From an uncultured Helicobacteraceae bacterium (GTDB lineage: Bacteria; Campylobacterota; Campylobacteria; Campylobacterales; Helicobacteraceae), in NCBI GenBank assembly GCA_947176375.1, contig CAMWQM010000003.1:1-64000 (forward strand): a DNA stretch of 64,000 bases, given 5' to 3'. A program made the position numbers and the translations under genes. Positions 9,441 to 19,800 of this stretch are shown here, piece by piece (the stretch's first letter is position 1; every line of letters begins with the position of its first letter). The notes beneath the pieces were generated by a model. It searched no databases and was not told the DNA's origin. It saw only the letters and a list, made by a program, of their open reading frames with translations.

Positions 9441-9827
9441 TTAGATTTTAATTATTTTGCAGAATCTTGCTTTAAAGAAATTAATGTTTAGAAAATTTAT
9501 AATATTTAAGGAATCTATTAGTTGCAAGATTGCTATTTTAGATAAATTGTAGGCATTTTGATTTATAGTATTTGCTAGATTTATAAAATTTATGTCTAGT
9601 GACTTCTCTTTCAAAAAAATCTCTTGCTTTAATATAACACTACTTCTTCCTAACTTTAGAATCTTAGTTTTTATTTCTAATAAATCTCCCAATTTTGCAC
9701 TATCTAAAAAGTTAATTTCCATAGAACGCACCACAAGCCCTATAGATTCTGTATTTGGCATAACATTAGAGCTAAAAAATATATCACTTCTTGCCCTCTC
9801 GCAGTATGACTTAGATTTATAAAACAA
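9441..9827 (-). pseudogene. Chimeric fragment carrying an inverted copy of the ybgC core
   Basis: A 128-codon frame on the minus strand. Residues 9-76 are identical, also at DNA level, to the middle of YbgC (CERARSDIFFSS... to ...EIFLKEK). The first eight residues (MFYKSKSY) and the last 52 (SLDINFINLANT...) are unrelated to YbgC. The catalytic EDTDCGGIVYH segment is missing, so it cannot be a working thioesterase. The reading frame is kept through the copied part and continues about 50 codons. The trinucleotide GTC borders both ends of the copied block, and TTTTATAAATCTA occurs on both sides, hinting at insertion by end joining or recombination. It may be non-functional, or it may be a silent partner for inversion with ybgC. 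Confidence 0.7.
9604..9807 (-). repeat. 204-bp perfect inverted repeat, arm 2
   Basis: Exact reverse complement of 7893-8096 with no mismatch seen. The lack of divergence, including third codon positions, means a very recent duplication, gene conversion between the arms, or an assembly artefact. Confidence 0.95.
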
Positions 9828-9886
9828 GTAAGTTTATTTTTTAGCAAGTTTTGTTTAAAATCTTAAATATAAATAGAGTGGCTTTG

Positions 9887-9895
9887 TGTTATAAT
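9887..9895 (+). promoter_or_regulatory. Extended -10 promoter of tRNA-Pro
   Basis: TGT TATAAT is a consensus extended -10 box, 49 bp before the 5' end of tRNA-Pro. Confidence 0.6.
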
Positions 9896-9943
9896 TTGCT
9901 CCTGCTTTTAAAGTTTAGATTTTTAAAAATCACTTTAAAAAGG

Positions 9944-10021
9944 CGGAGTATAGCGCAGCCTGATTAGCGCACACCCTTGGGGTGGGTGAGGTCGTGGGTT
10001 TGAATCCCGCTACTCCGACCA
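9944..10021 (+). tRNA. tRNA-Pro (anticodon GGG)
   Basis: Acceptor arms CGGAGTA (9944-9950) and TACTCCG (10011-10017) pair. Anticodon stem CACCC/GGGTG encloses TTGGGGT with anticodon GGG. The T-loop TTTGAAT and an encoded CCA (10019-10021) are present. The left arm of the island inverted repeat begins only 22 bp beyond its 3' end. Confidence 0.93.
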
Positions 10022-10043
10022 TTATAAAATCCTGCTTTTTTTA

Positions 10044-10099
10044 ATTTTCATTTACAATCATTTATAAAAACTAAAAAATCACACAAAATAAATTTTTAG
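10044..10099 (+). repeat. Island-bounding 56-bp inverted repeat, left arm
   Basis: Identical over 56 bp to the reverse complement of 23230-23285; weaker similarity continues to about 10120, with GGGATGAGA in common. It lies just after tRNA-Pro and outside trpA. A second short inverted match pairs 10199-10220 with 23357-23379 (one-base indel). The frame through this arm reads KITQNKFL on both sides of the island, so it may come from a coding sequence. Confidence 0.9.
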
Positions 10100-10249
10100 A
10101 GGGGCAGATTTGGGATGAGATAAAACTTAAAGCCTTATTTAAGGAGGTTGTGGGTGTAGATATAAAATCCCTCTCTCCCAGCCACACAAATTTAATCCAA
10201 ATCTTAACTTTCATTTATAATTCAATTAATTTAAAAATTATTTTTACCA

Positions 10250-11020
10250 TTAAATAATTGCAGATTTCATCTCTTTTACATATGATCCTATATGCTTTAC
10301 ACACTCATTGCCATATTTTTCACAAAGTTTTACAATAGCACTACCCACAATCACGCCATCAGCATAGTTAGATATTTGCTTTGCTTGATGTGGTGTTTTA
10401 ATTCCAAACCCTACTGCTATTGGAATTTTACTCACTACTTTAGCAGTATTTATCATTTCTACAATATCTGTGCTTATATTATCTCTCATTCCTGTTACAC
10501 CAAGAGATGAAATACAATATAAAAATCCACTTGCATTCTGTGCAATAGTATATATGCGACTTTTAGAAGTAGGAGCAATAAATGAGATAATATCCATATT
10601 GTATTTTTTACAAAATGGTTCAAATTCATTTTTCTCTTCATAAGGCACATCAGATAAAATGACGCCATCGATTAAGAGGTTATTTGCATTTTTCATAAAA
10701 CTTTCCTTACCATAAGAGAAAATAACATTTGCATAAGTCATAAATACTATTGGAATAGAAGTATGTTTTCTCACATTCTCAAGCATACAAAATATTTTAT
10801 CAATAGTTGTTCCATTATTCAATGCCCTCGCATTTGCACCTTGTATAATAATCCCCTCTGCAGTAGGGTCAGAAAATGGAATCCCTAACTCTATTAAATC
10901 TGCACCATTTTCTACCATTGTATAAATTATCTTTTCTGTTACTTCTAAAGCAGGATCTCCACAGGTTATAAATGGTATAAAAGCTTTACCATTATTAAAT
11001 GCTTTATATATATTACTCAT
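10250..11020 (-). CDS. trpA: Tryptophan synthase alpha subunit
   Basis: Cleaves indole-3-glycerol phosphate to indole and glyceraldehyde 3-phosphate; indole is channelled to TrpB. The 256-residue TIM barrel shows catalytic Glu in [11 protein letters not shown] and catalytic Asp in the same loop (SDPTAEG), with the phosphate-binding GFGIKTP and GVIVGSAIV loops near the C-terminus. It is the last gene of trpEGDCFBA. Its start overlaps trpB by 8 bp, which implies coupling and matches the physical alpha-beta complex. The frame is intact. Confidence 0.96.
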   Translation of the reverse strand: MSNIYKAFNNGKAFIPFITCGDPALEVTEKIIYTMVENGADLIELGIPFSDPTAEGIIIQGANARALNNGTTIDKIFCMLENVRKHTSIPIVFMTYANVIFSYGKESFMKNANNLLIDGVILSDVPYEEKNEFEPFCKKYNMDIISFIAPTSKSRIYTIAQNASGFLYCISSLGVTGMRDNISTDIVEMINTAKVVSKIPIAVGFGIKTPHQAKQISNYADGVIVGSAIVKLCEKYGNECVKHIGSYVKEMKSAII

Positions 11021-12200
11021 AAATATTTTCTCCCCTATATCTTGCTATTGCAGCACAATCCTTATCTCCCCTGCCTGAAAGATTGATAACTATAATCTTA
11101 TCCTTATGTAATTTTGGAGCTAAATTTATAGCATAAGCTATTGCATGAGCACTTTCAATAGCAGGGATTATACCTTCAATTTTTGATAAATATTCAAACG
11201 CATATACTGCTTCATTATCACAAATAGAAACATATCTTGCTCTTTTTATATCGTTTAAATATGCGTGTTCTGGACCAATTCCAGGATAATCAAGTCCTGC
11301 TGATATTGAATAAACAGGTGCTATTTGTCCATATTCATTTTGACAAAAATATGATTTCATTCCATGAAAAATACCTACCTTACCTGTTGTAATACTTGCT
11401 GCAGTATCTAGTGTATCAACACCTCTTCCGCCAGCCTCACAGCCTACTAGTTCAACTTCTTTATTTTCTATAAAATGATAAAAAGCACCAATTGCATTTG
11501 AGCCTCCACCAACGCATGCTATAACAAAATTTGGAAGTTTATTTTCAATATCTAAAATTTGCTGTTTAATTTCTCTTGAAATAACAGATTGAAAATCTCT
11601 AACAATCATAGGGAATGGATGAGGACCCATAACTGAACCTATAACATAGTGAGTATCATCAATCCTTGCACTCCATTCTCTTATTGTCTGTGATACAGCA
11701 TCTTTAAGTGTAGCTGTCCCACTATCTACACAATGCACTTTTGAACCTAATAATTTCATTTTATATACATTTAAAGCTTGTCTATCTATATCTTCTTTAC
11801 CCATAAATATTTCACATTCCATATTTAGAAGTGCTGATGCTGTTGCTGTAGCCACTCCATGTTGCCCAGCCCCCGTCTCTGCTATAATTCTAGTTTTACC
11901 CATTTTTTTAGCAAGCAAAACTTGTCCTAATACATTATTAATTTTATGTGAACCTGTATGATTTAAATCTTCCCTTTTAAGATAAATTTTAGCTCCTTTT
12001 AAATCATCACTCATACGAGAGGCAAAATAAAGTGGTGAGGGTCTGTTAGCATAATTATTCAATAAATTTTGCAATTCTTTATTAAAAATATCATCATTTT
12101 TATAATAATTAAATGCACTCTCTAGCTCTAATATTGCACTCATTAGAGTTTCTGATATAAACATACCACCATATTTTCCAAAATATCCTTTATTTATCAT
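11013..12200 (-). CDS. trpB: Tryptophan synthase beta subunit
   Basis: PLP enzyme joining indole and L-serine to make tryptophan. At 395 residues it is standard length. The PLP-lysine motif HTGSHKINN is near residue 85, the glycine-rich phosphate loop GGGSNAIG near residue 232, and [13 protein letters not shown] near residue 295 are all present. The start overlaps trpF by 11 bp, and trpA starts inside its 3' end. Its residues look sound, so loss of tryptophan synthesis, if any, would come from the upstream trpD and trpC lesions. Confidence 0.97.
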   Translation of the reverse strand: MINKGYFGKYGGMFISETLMSAILELESAFNYYKNDDIFNKELQNLLNNYANRPSPLYFASRMSDDLKGAKIYLKREDLNHTGSHKINNVLGQVLLAKKMGKTRIIAETGAGQHGVATATASALLNMECEIFMGKEDIDRQALNVYKMKLLGSKVHCVDSGTATLKDAVSQTIREWSARIDDTHYVIGSVMGPHPFPMIVRDFQSVISREIKQQILDIENKLPNFVIACVGGGSNAIGAFYHFIENKEVELVGCEAGGRGVDTLDTAASITTGKVGIFHGMKSYFCQNEYGQIAPVYSISAGLDYPGIGPEHAYLNDIKRARYVSICDNEAVYAFEYLSKIEGIIPAIESAHAIAYAINLAPKLHKDKIIVINLSGRGDKDCAAIARYRGENIYE

Positions 12201-12807
12201 ATAATCCTCTTGCTTTGTGTATAAAAGACTTCATTTTATTAAAATCTTTTATTCCATTTGTCTCTAATCCACCAGATATATCAATGCCATAAGGCTTAAA
12301 TTCTAATGCCTCTTTAATATTATCTATATCTAATCCGCCTGCTAAAAAATAATCTCTTTTAAAACCACTTTTTTGTGCCTGTGATAAATAATCCCAATTA
12401 AAACTTTCTCCACTTCCACCTTTTAAATTATCAAATAATAAAAAATCTGCTAAAGAAGTGCTACTTTTAATAATAGATTCTACACTATCAACTTTTATAG
12501 CTTTAATAATTGTAATATTTCTTTTAGATTTTAAATTTTCTATAAAATTATCATCTTCATTGCCATGAAACTGAATTACATCAATAATATTAGAATCTAT
12601 TAGATGTAATATAAATTCCATATTGCTATTTAAAAAAACTCCAACAGCTTTGATAGAGGCTTTTAACCTTGATTTAAGAGTTTTAGCAAAATTTGGACTT
12701 ATTTCTCTTTTACTTTTAGCAAAAACAAAACCTACGAAATCTGGTTTAAGAATATTTACATATTCTATATCTTGCTCTCTAAATAATCCACATACTTTGA
12801 TTTTCAT
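12190..12807 (-). CDS. trpF: Phosphoribosylanthranilate isomerase
   Basis: Converts N-(5-phosphoribosyl)anthranilate to its ribulose form (CdRP), step three of tryptophan synthesis. The 205-residue barrel begins [13 protein letters not shown], with the catalytic Cys in KVCG. The catalytic Asp is in [16 protein letters not shown], and the phosphate loop LAGGLDIDN is followed by [13 protein letters not shown]. It is a stand-alone gene rather than a trpC fusion. The start overlaps the trpC stop in ATGA, so it depends on translation reaching the end of trpC, which is frameshifted. Confidence 0.95.
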   Translation of the reverse strand: MKIKVCGLFREQDIEYVNILKPDFVGFVFAKSKREISPNFAKTLKSRLKASIKAVGVFLNSNMEFILHLIDSNIIDVIQFHGNEDDNFIENLKSKRNITIIKAIKVDSVESIIKSSTSLADFLLFDNLKGGSGESFNWDYLSQAQKSGFKRDYFLAGGLDIDNIKEALEFKPYGIDISGGLETNGIKDFNKMKSFIHKARGLYDK

Positions 12808-13582
12808 AATACTTTAAGAATTTGCAATGCTTTTTGTTTATCTCTCTGTCTCATAAGCCACTCACCAATTAACACAGCATTTGTGTTAATTTTTTCTAGC
12901 TCTAGAATATCTTTTCTTGTTGTTATACCACTCTCAGATACAAAAAGTATGCTATTAGGTAATATTTTTTTAAGTTTTAGGCTTGTTTGTATATCTACTT
13001 TAAAAGTTTTTAAATCTCTATTATTTACACCTATAATATTAGCATTTGCAAAAAGTGCATTATCAATTTCAGCTTCATTATGAACTTCAACAAGCACACA
13101 AAGACCAAGATTATTAGCTAGAAAAAGATAATCTTTTAATTTATTTTTTCTAATATTGATGATATAAGTAAAATTGCATCTGAGCCAATAGCTTTTGCTT
13201 GATATATCATATATTCATCAATAATAAAATCTTTTCGTAAAATAGGAATATTAACACATTCTTTAATATCTCTTAAATATTCATCTTTCCCCATAAAATA
13301 GTCAGGCTCTGTTAGACAAGAAATTGCATCTGCTCCTGCTTTTTGATACTCTAATGCAATATTTTTTGGAGAGAATTCATCTACAATTACACCTTTGGAT
13401 GGAGAAGCCTTTTTTACCTCACAAATAAAATTTAATCCTTTTTTGCTTATGGCTTTTTGAAATAAAAAAGAAGAGTCTTTTTTAGATTCTGCAATTTCTC
13501 TTATTTGATTTAAACTAATATTTCTTTTATCTTTACTAATTCTTTGTCTTGTAGATTCTAGTATACTATCTAATAGATTCAT
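12804..13582 (-). pseudogene. trpC: Indole-3-glycerol phosphate synthase, one-base frameshift at an A6 run
   Basis: Ring-closing enzyme making indole-3-glycerol phosphate from CdRP. Frame one (13582 to 13136) gives 148 residues: MNLLDSILESTRQ, catalytic Lys in FICEVKKASPSKG, RKDFIID, then stops after SSILEKIN. The rest (CVLVEVHNEAEID, IGVNNRDL, FVSESGIT) continues in the next frame from about 13146. The switch lies at six A on the coding strand (plus-strand T6, 13144-13149). With seven, the junction reads SSILEKNKLKDYLFLANN and the whole gene gives 259 residues, normal for TrpC. It could be a real mutation, slippage-rescued expression, phase variation or a sequence error. The start overlaps the trpD stop (ATGA). 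Confidence 0.9.
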
Positions 13583-14591
13583 AATTTATTACTCTCTTTT
13601 ATAAAGGTTTCAAGCTTTTTAAAAGCTAATTTATCATCAATAATATTTTCAGCCATAATTACTCCAGATTTAATATCAGGGACTTTTCTTGCTATATATA
13701 AGGCTGCACCAGCATTTAAGCAAACTGCCTGTCTTTTTGCACCTCTTTCTTTTCCTAATAAAATATCTTTTATAATTTTTGCATTCTCTTTAGCACTGCC
13801 ACCTACTAAATTGCTTTTATCATAAATTTTATATCCAAAATCTTTAGGGGTTATGGTATAAGTTTTAAATGTATCATTAGAAATTTCACATATTTTTGTT
13901 TTACTACTTGTAGAAATTTCATCTAAGCCATCTAAACCATATACAACCATTCCATATTTTACGCCAAGATTACTTAGCACTTTTGCAAGAGGTTCAACTA
14001 AAGATTCTTCATATACACCCATTAATTGCATATTTGCTCCCGCAGGGTTTGATAAAGGTCCAAGAATATTAAAAATAGTCTTAATACCTAATTCTTTGCG
14101 AATAGGTGCAACATATTTCATAGCAGTATGATAGTTTTGTGCAAAAAGAAAACAAATATTAATTTGTTCTAAAAGTTTTTGGCTTTGCTCTTTAGATAAC
14201 ATAATATTTACTCCTAACTCCTCTAATACATCTGCTGCACCACATTTTGAAGAATATGCTCTATTTCCATGTTTTGCAATAGAAATACCTGCTGCTGAAA
14301 CCACAATAGAAGCAGTTGTAGAAATATTAAAAGAATTTGACCCATCTCCTCCTGTGCCAACTATCTCTAAAACATCTTTATTACAAACAAATCTTATGCA
14401 ATGGGAACGCAAACTAGAAGCACAAGCTGTAATTTCATCTATACTCTCACCCTTCATACTTAAGGCTGTAAGATATGATGCTATTTGTGCAATACTTACT
14501 TTCTGCTCCATAATCTTATCCATTATAAGTTTTGCCTCATTAAAACTAAGATTTTGTTTTTTACAAGCTTAGAAATTGCTTCTTTAATCAT
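13579..14591 (-). pseudogene. trpD: Anthranilate phosphoribosyltransferase, one-base frameshift at an A6 run
   Basis: Transfers phosphoribose from PRPP to anthranilate. The natural start at 14591 overlaps the trpG stop in ATGA and reads MIKEAISKLVK, but this frame ends after 22 codons. The next frame continues QNLSFNEAKLIMDKIMEQ and runs to the end with VGTGGDGSNSFNIST (PRPP loop) and HGNRAYSSKCGAADVLEELG. The switch is at six A (plus-strand T6, 14557-14562). With seven A the protein is 337 residues, the family norm. The site is A AAA AAC in register with frame zero, a textbook minus-one slippery heptamer, and a minus-one shift there restores exactly the right frame. An internal ATG at 14523 would give a protein lacking the N-terminal helices. 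Confidence 0.9.
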
Positions 14592-15160
14592 TTTATATCC
14601 TTTAAAATGTTTGCTAATATATCTTTTCCAAGAGGCGTCATTATAGATTCTGGATGAAATTGCACTCCATAAATTGGATATTGAGTATGCTCTAATGCCA
14701 TAATCTCTCCACTAGAACTCATTGCAGTTATTTTTAGACATTTTGGAAAATTATCTCTCAAAGCACAAAGTGAATGATAACGTGCTACTTGTATTTGCTT
14801 TGGAAAATTATAAAACATACAAGATGAAGTATCAACATCAATAATTGAAGTTTTACCATGCATTAGTTCTTTAGCATAAGTAACTTTAGCACCAAAGGCT
14901 TCACTTATAGCCTGATGTCCAAGACATACTCCAAAGATAGGGACTTTTGAAGCAAAATGTAAAATTGCCTCAATGCAGATTCCAGCATCCTTAGGTTTGC
15001 CAGGTCCAGGAGAGATAATAATAAGACTAGGGGAAAGAGATTCTAGTTTTGATAAAGTGTATTCATCATTACGAACAACTTTAATATCTTGCTTAAATGA
15101 ACCAACAAGCTGATATAGGTTATATGAAAAACTATCATAATTATCAATTAATACTATCAC
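14588..15160 (-). CDS. trpG: Anthranilate synthase component II (glutamine amidotransferase)
   Basis: Releases ammonia from glutamine and delivers it to TrpE. The 190-residue class I amidotransferase has the oxyanion segment ISPGPGKPKDAG near residue 50, nucleophilic Cys in FGVCLGHQAI near residue 79, and the His-Glu pair in YGVQFHPESIMT near residue 170. It overlaps trpE by 4 bp upstream and trpD by 4 bp downstream. It is separate from TrpD rather than fused as in E. coli. Intact. Confidence 0.95.
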   Translation of the reverse strand: MIVLIDNYDSFSYNLYQLVGSFKQDIKVVRNDEYTLSKLESLSPSLIIISPGPGKPKDAGICIEAILHFASKVPIFGVCLGHQAISEAFGAKVTYAKELMHGKTSIIDVDTSSCMFYNFPKQIQVARYHSLCALRDNFPKCLKITAMSSSGEIMALEHTQYPIYGVQFHPESIMTPLGKDILANILKDIK

Positions 15161-16620
15161 TCTAATCCACCTTGTGCTAAATTTAGTGCATCAAGCATAG
15201 CTTTTGCTTTATTGCTACATTCTAAAAACTCACTTTTTGGCTTACTATCATAGACAATCCCTGCTCCTGAACGCACACAAATATCCGCATCTTTTTTATA
15301 AACTAATCTTATAGCTATACACATATCCATATTCCCTGAAAAATCAAGATACCCAATCGAGCCTCCATATATTCCCCTAGAATTACCTTCTAATTCATTA
15401 ATAATCTCACAAGCCCTAATTTTTGGAGCACCACAGAGTGTTCCTGCAGGGAGAATTGCATCAAGTGCATCAAGTGCATCTTTATCCTCCATAATATCCC
15501 CACAAATTGTTGAACTAATGTGCATAATATGTGAATATAACTCTACATTCATATATTTTTCAACCTCAACACTACCGATTTTAGCAATCTTACCAATATC
15601 ATTTCTACCTAAATCTACTAGCATATTATGCTCTGAGAGCTCTTTTGTATCATTTAATAACTCTTGCTTCAATAATTCATCTTCTTTTGCATTTTGCCCT
15701 CTTTTACGACTTCCAGCTAGAGGATATGTATAAAGTTTTGAATCTTGAAGTCTAACAAGCGTTTCAGGAGAGGCTCCAGCAATCTCAATATTATTACTTG
15801 AGAAATAAAACATATATGGAGAAGGATTAATCGTCCTTAACACCCTATACACATCAAAAAGACTCCCTCTAGCCTTACCTCTCATAGCATTAGATAATAC
15901 AACTTGAAAAATATCGCCTTCATAAATATATTGTTTTGCTTTTTGAACCATTTGACAATATTCACTTTCAGAAAAATCTGCTTTGAGGGTAGAATCTAAA
16001 TAAAAAGATTCTATGTTTTTATCACAAGGTTTTTTTAATAATATCTCTATACTCTCAAGCTTATTTTTTGCACTTTTGTATGAATTCTCTAAATCTTCAA
16101 GCATTATTCCTGTAATAAGTATTATTTTTTGCTTAAAGTTATCAAATACAATTAAATCATTAAATAACATTAAATCAACATCTAAAAAATCTTTATCATA
16201 TAAATCAAAATCAAGCCTAGATTCATTATATCTAATATAATCATAAGCAAAAAAGCCAACCAATCCACCTGTAAAAATTGGTAAGTCTTCTGTTTTTGGG
16301 GTTTTATATTTAGATAAAATTTCTCTTATAGACTTTTTAATATCACTGCTTTCTTTTATATTATCACTTTCTTGTATGCTTACTTTACCCCTTAGGGCAG
16401 TAATTTGGAGTGTTGGATTAAAGCCTAAAAAAGTATATCTCCCCCAATGTTTTTTTTGCTCCACACTCTCAAGTAAAAAGCAATGAGTGCTATTTGCTTT
16501 TAATACTCTCATAGCCTCAATTGGAGTAATAAAATCTGCATATATTTCCTTTATTAGAGGAAATCGTTTATAATCTTTAAGATTCATATTTTTTATCATT
16601 TCAATATTAGGATACATCAT
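15157..16620 (-). CDS. trpE: Anthranilate synthase component I
   Basis: Makes anthranilate from chorismate with ammonia from TrpG; normally feedback-inhibited by tryptophan. Length 487 residues. The N-terminal regulatory half contains CFLLESVEQKKHWGRYTFLG, including the LLES motif involved in tryptophan binding. The catalytic half has IFQVVLSNAMRG, PSPYMFYF, PETLVRLQ, DLGRNDIGKI, GTLCGAPKIRA and IRAGAGIVYDS-like VRSGAGIVYDS. It is the first gene of the operon, with AAGGG before ATGATG and a strong promoter 155 bp upstream. Intact. Confidence 0.96.
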   Translation of the reverse strand: MMYPNIEMIKNMNLKDYKRFPLIKEIYADFITPIEAMRVLKANSTHCFLLESVEQKKHWGRYTFLGFNPTLQITALRGKVSIQESDNIKESSDIKKSIREILSKYKTPKTEDLPIFTGGLVGFFAYDYIRYNESRLDFDLYDKDFLDVDLMLFNDLIVFDNFKQKIILITGIMLEDLENSYKSAKNKLESIEILLKKPCDKNIESFYLDSTLKADFSESEYCQMVQKAKQYIYEGDIFQVVLSNAMRGKARGSLFDVYRVLRTINPSPYMFYFSSNNIEIAGASPETLVRLQDSKLYTYPLAGSRKRGQNAKEDELLKQELLNDTKELSEHNMLVDLGRNDIGKIAKIGSVEVEKYMNVELYSHIMHISSTICGDIMEDKDALDALDAILPAGTLCGAPKIRACEIINELEGNSRGIYGGSIGYLDFSGNMDMCIAIRLVYKKDADICVRSGAGIVYDSKPKSEFLECSNKAKAMLDALNLAQGGLE

Positions 16621-16659
16621 TTTTCCCTTATAATTAATATATTTTGTATTTGTTTAAGT

Positions 16660-16693
16660 GGTTTATAGGCGGTTTATAGGCGTTAGAAACGCC
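16660..16693 (-). promoter_or_regulatory. trp leader: tandem 11-bp repeat and hairpin
   Basis: Between the trp promoter and trpE the plus strand carries GGTTTATAGGC twice in tandem (16660-16670 and 16671-16681). A 6-bp-arm hairpin GGCGTT-AGA-AACGCC (16679-16693) overlaps the second unit. It lies in the transcribed leader. It could be a protein or RNA control site; there is no tandem Trp-codon leader peptide for classical attenuation. Confidence 0.45.
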
Positions 16694-16775
16694 AAGATAG
16701 AGAGTCTAAAATAAAAAAGTAAGATATAATATGAGACAATGTATAAGATAAAGTAATTTTAGTTTCCATAAGCAA

Positions 16776-16805
16776 ATCATACCAATAAAGATATTTTATT
16801 GTCAA
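16776..16805 (-). promoter_or_regulatory. Sigma-70-type promoter of the trp operon
   Basis: On the minus strand TTGACA (16805-16800), an 18-bp spacer and TATGAT (16781-16776) make a near-consensus promoter. A full -35 box is unusual for this group, where extended -10 promoters dominate. Transcription would start near 16768, giving a leader of about 150 nt before trpE. Confidence 0.65.
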
Positions 16806-16887
16806 GTTTTAAATTAAAGTAAAAAATTACAAAATTAGAAGCATTTATTTAAACAAAATATGATTTTTAAAAATTAAATATTCTTAA

Positions 16888-19800
16888 TTAAGCTTTTATA
16901 AAATCATCAATTTTAAAGTCTCTAAATCTCTCAAAAAGATTTTTGAGCTTATAAATAATATTTTGTCTTTTCTTTTCATTTGCTACTTGCTCCTCTCCTG
17001 TAGAAAAAAGTGGGATATGTGTAATTATATTATCTATATCTTTTCCTACCTCTTGAAATCTATTATTCTTAAAAGAAGTTTGCATAAATTCATTAACAAC
17101 CTCTCTATCAAGTTTCTCTTCTTCTGTAATTTTATTAAACTCATTGATATATTTTTCTTGTATGAAATCTTTAAATAATTTATCAAAATTCTTATTATTT
17201 TTTGTAGCCTCTATTAACTCTAAAAATCCCCTTAATAAATCAATTTTATTGCGCAAACTTATGCTTGATTCTATACTTTTTAGAACCTTAGTTTTATATT
17301 CTTGGTTTTGTTTATTTTGATATTGTTTTAATAAAAATAAAATATGCTCTACATTAACTTCTACTTGCTTAATAAGCTCTATTTCAAAGATTAAATCATC
17401 ATTTATTGGAGTTTTTTCATTATCTGGACGAAACTTATTATAAAGCGTGATATATTGACCTTGATAATCCTGCTTAAGGGCTTCATCTAAACTATTATTT
17501 GTATCAAACTCATCAAATGCACTTAATATATTTTGTAATTTCATAATCTCATTAAATAACCTAATAAATTCCTTCTCCTTCTCATCTGTATTAAGTGGAA
17601 AATTTGATAAATCAAATTTTTCTTTTAGCTCTTCTACTAACTCATTATAGCCTCTATTATACTTTCCATCTTTATCTTTGTAACCCTCTAAATACTCTCT
17701 AAAAGTCCTAAGCAAAATGATATTTTTTGCCTCTTTATCACCAAATAGTTTCAAACTCTCATTTGTGGCTTCTTCTAAATCTCTAAAACATACGATATTC
17801 CCAAATTTTTTTACATCATTTAAGATTCTATTTGTCCTTGAAAAGCTCTGTAAAAGTCCGTGATATTCTAGATTCTTATCAACCCAAAGCGTGTTAATAT
17901 ATTTAGAATCAAAACCAGTAAGAAACATATTTACCACAATTAATATATCAATCTCTTGTTCTTTTAGCTTGTTTGAAACATCCTTATAATATGCATCAAA
18001 ATTTGATAAACTAAAATTTGTCTTAAACATTGCATTATAATCTTTTAGAGCATTTTCTAAAAACTCTTTAGAAACTAAACTATTATCCCCATAATCTACC
18101 TCATCATCTTCATTAATGGCATAATCTTCATTAGCAACATGGCTATAAATAATGCCAACCTTTAATGGATTAGCCACTTTTTCAAGCTGTTTTTTAAACT
18201 CTTTATAATATAGTTTTGCAGCCTCTTTACTATCTGTTGCAAAGATAGAATTAAATCCCTTATTAGAACTATTTCGCTTTGTTTTTTGATTAAAATGTTC
18301 CAAAACATAACTAACTATTTTTGAAATGCGTTTATTATCCATTAAGGCATTTTTTCTATCTATATCACTTATTGCTTCATCCTGTATATTTTCTTTTTCT
18401 TTCATTGTAGAGCAATACTCAAGCTTAAAAGGCAAAACATTTTTATCTTTTATAGCATTTAAGATAGTATAAGAGTGCAATTCTTTACCAAAAATATTCT
18501 CTGTTGTTACCCGCACAGCTCTTTTTTCGTCATTTCCTAGACTATTTTTAGTATTTATAGCAGTAATTTTATTTGGGGCATTTTCATTAAAAATAGGCGT
18601 GCCAGTAAAACCAAAAATATAATATTTTTTAAAATTTTTAATTATGCTTTTGTGCATATCTCCAAATTGACTTCTATGACATTCATCAAATATAATTACT
18701 ACTTCTTCATTATATATGCTTAATTGAGGATTTTTAGATATGAGATTATTTAGCTTTTGAATTGTTGTGATAATGATCTTATTCTCACTATCTTTTAGAG
18801 CTTTTTTAAGCTCATCTGTATTCTTTGTTGAGTTTGCTGCACCTTTTTGAAACTTATCATATTCATTCATTGTTTGACAATCTAAATCTTTTCTATCCAC
18901 GACAAAAAGCACTTTTGCAATAAATGGAAGTTTTGTAGCAAGGAGGGCTGTTTTAAAGCTAGTTAGAGTCTTGCCACTACCTGTGGAATGCCAGATATAC
19001 CCACCAGAATCTCTACTTCCATAGAGTTTATGATTATGTGATAAAGTGATTTTATTAATTATCCTCTCAGTCGCTGCGATTTGATAAGGGCGCATTACAA
19101 GGAGTTGTTTGTCTGCATTAAACACACAATATCTACATAAAATATTAAGCAAAGTTCGCTTTGCAAAAAAAGTCTGAGTAAAATCCTCCAAATCCAATAT
19201 AGCCTTATTATTTGCATCACTAAAGCCTATACAAAAAGTAAAATGATTATTTGATTTATATAATTTATCAAGTGAGGTATTACTATAATATTTTGTATGT
19301 GTGCCATTACTAATAACAAAAATTTGCACAAATTCAAAAAGCCCATCTCCCGCCCAAAAGCTATCTTTCTTATATCTTGCTATTTGGTTAAATGCTTCTT
19401 TTAAATCAACTCCTCTTTTTTTAAGCTCTATATGCACTAGCGGCAATCCATTAACTAAAATACTAACATCATAGCGATTCTTATAACACCCATCTTCATT
19501 TCTAAGCTGTGAGATAACTTGCAAAAAATTATTATGGATATTTATTTTATCAATAAGCTTTATATTTATATAGCTCCCATCATCTCTCTTTAAAAGCTCT
19601 GTGTGGAGGTCTTCTTGTATCATTGCTATTTTATCAATCTTACTTTTATACTTAAGAAGCTCATAGAATCTAATCCATTCATCCTTGCTAAAAGTGATAG
19701 AATTTAGCTTTTGTAGATTTTCTTTGAAATTAGATTCTAATTCACTTGTAGAAGTGATTTTAAGATGCTCATATCCCATATTACATAAATCTTTTATAAA

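Noticed and set aside
10100-10249. Structured RNA or terminator after trpA
   Set aside because: Only a 5-bp stem (CCTTA/TAAGG) near 10135-10146 is visible, too weak to call.
13579-14523. A naturally shorter TrpD starting at the internal ATG 14523
   Set aside because: The upstream bases encode the missing conserved helices in two frames, and the ATG at 14591 overlaps the trpG stop, so a frameshifted full-length gene is the better reading.
16621-16768. Classical trp attenuator leader peptide
   Set aside because: On the minus strand the leader has no short frame with consecutive Trp codons; only scattered CCA triplets occur on the plus strand.
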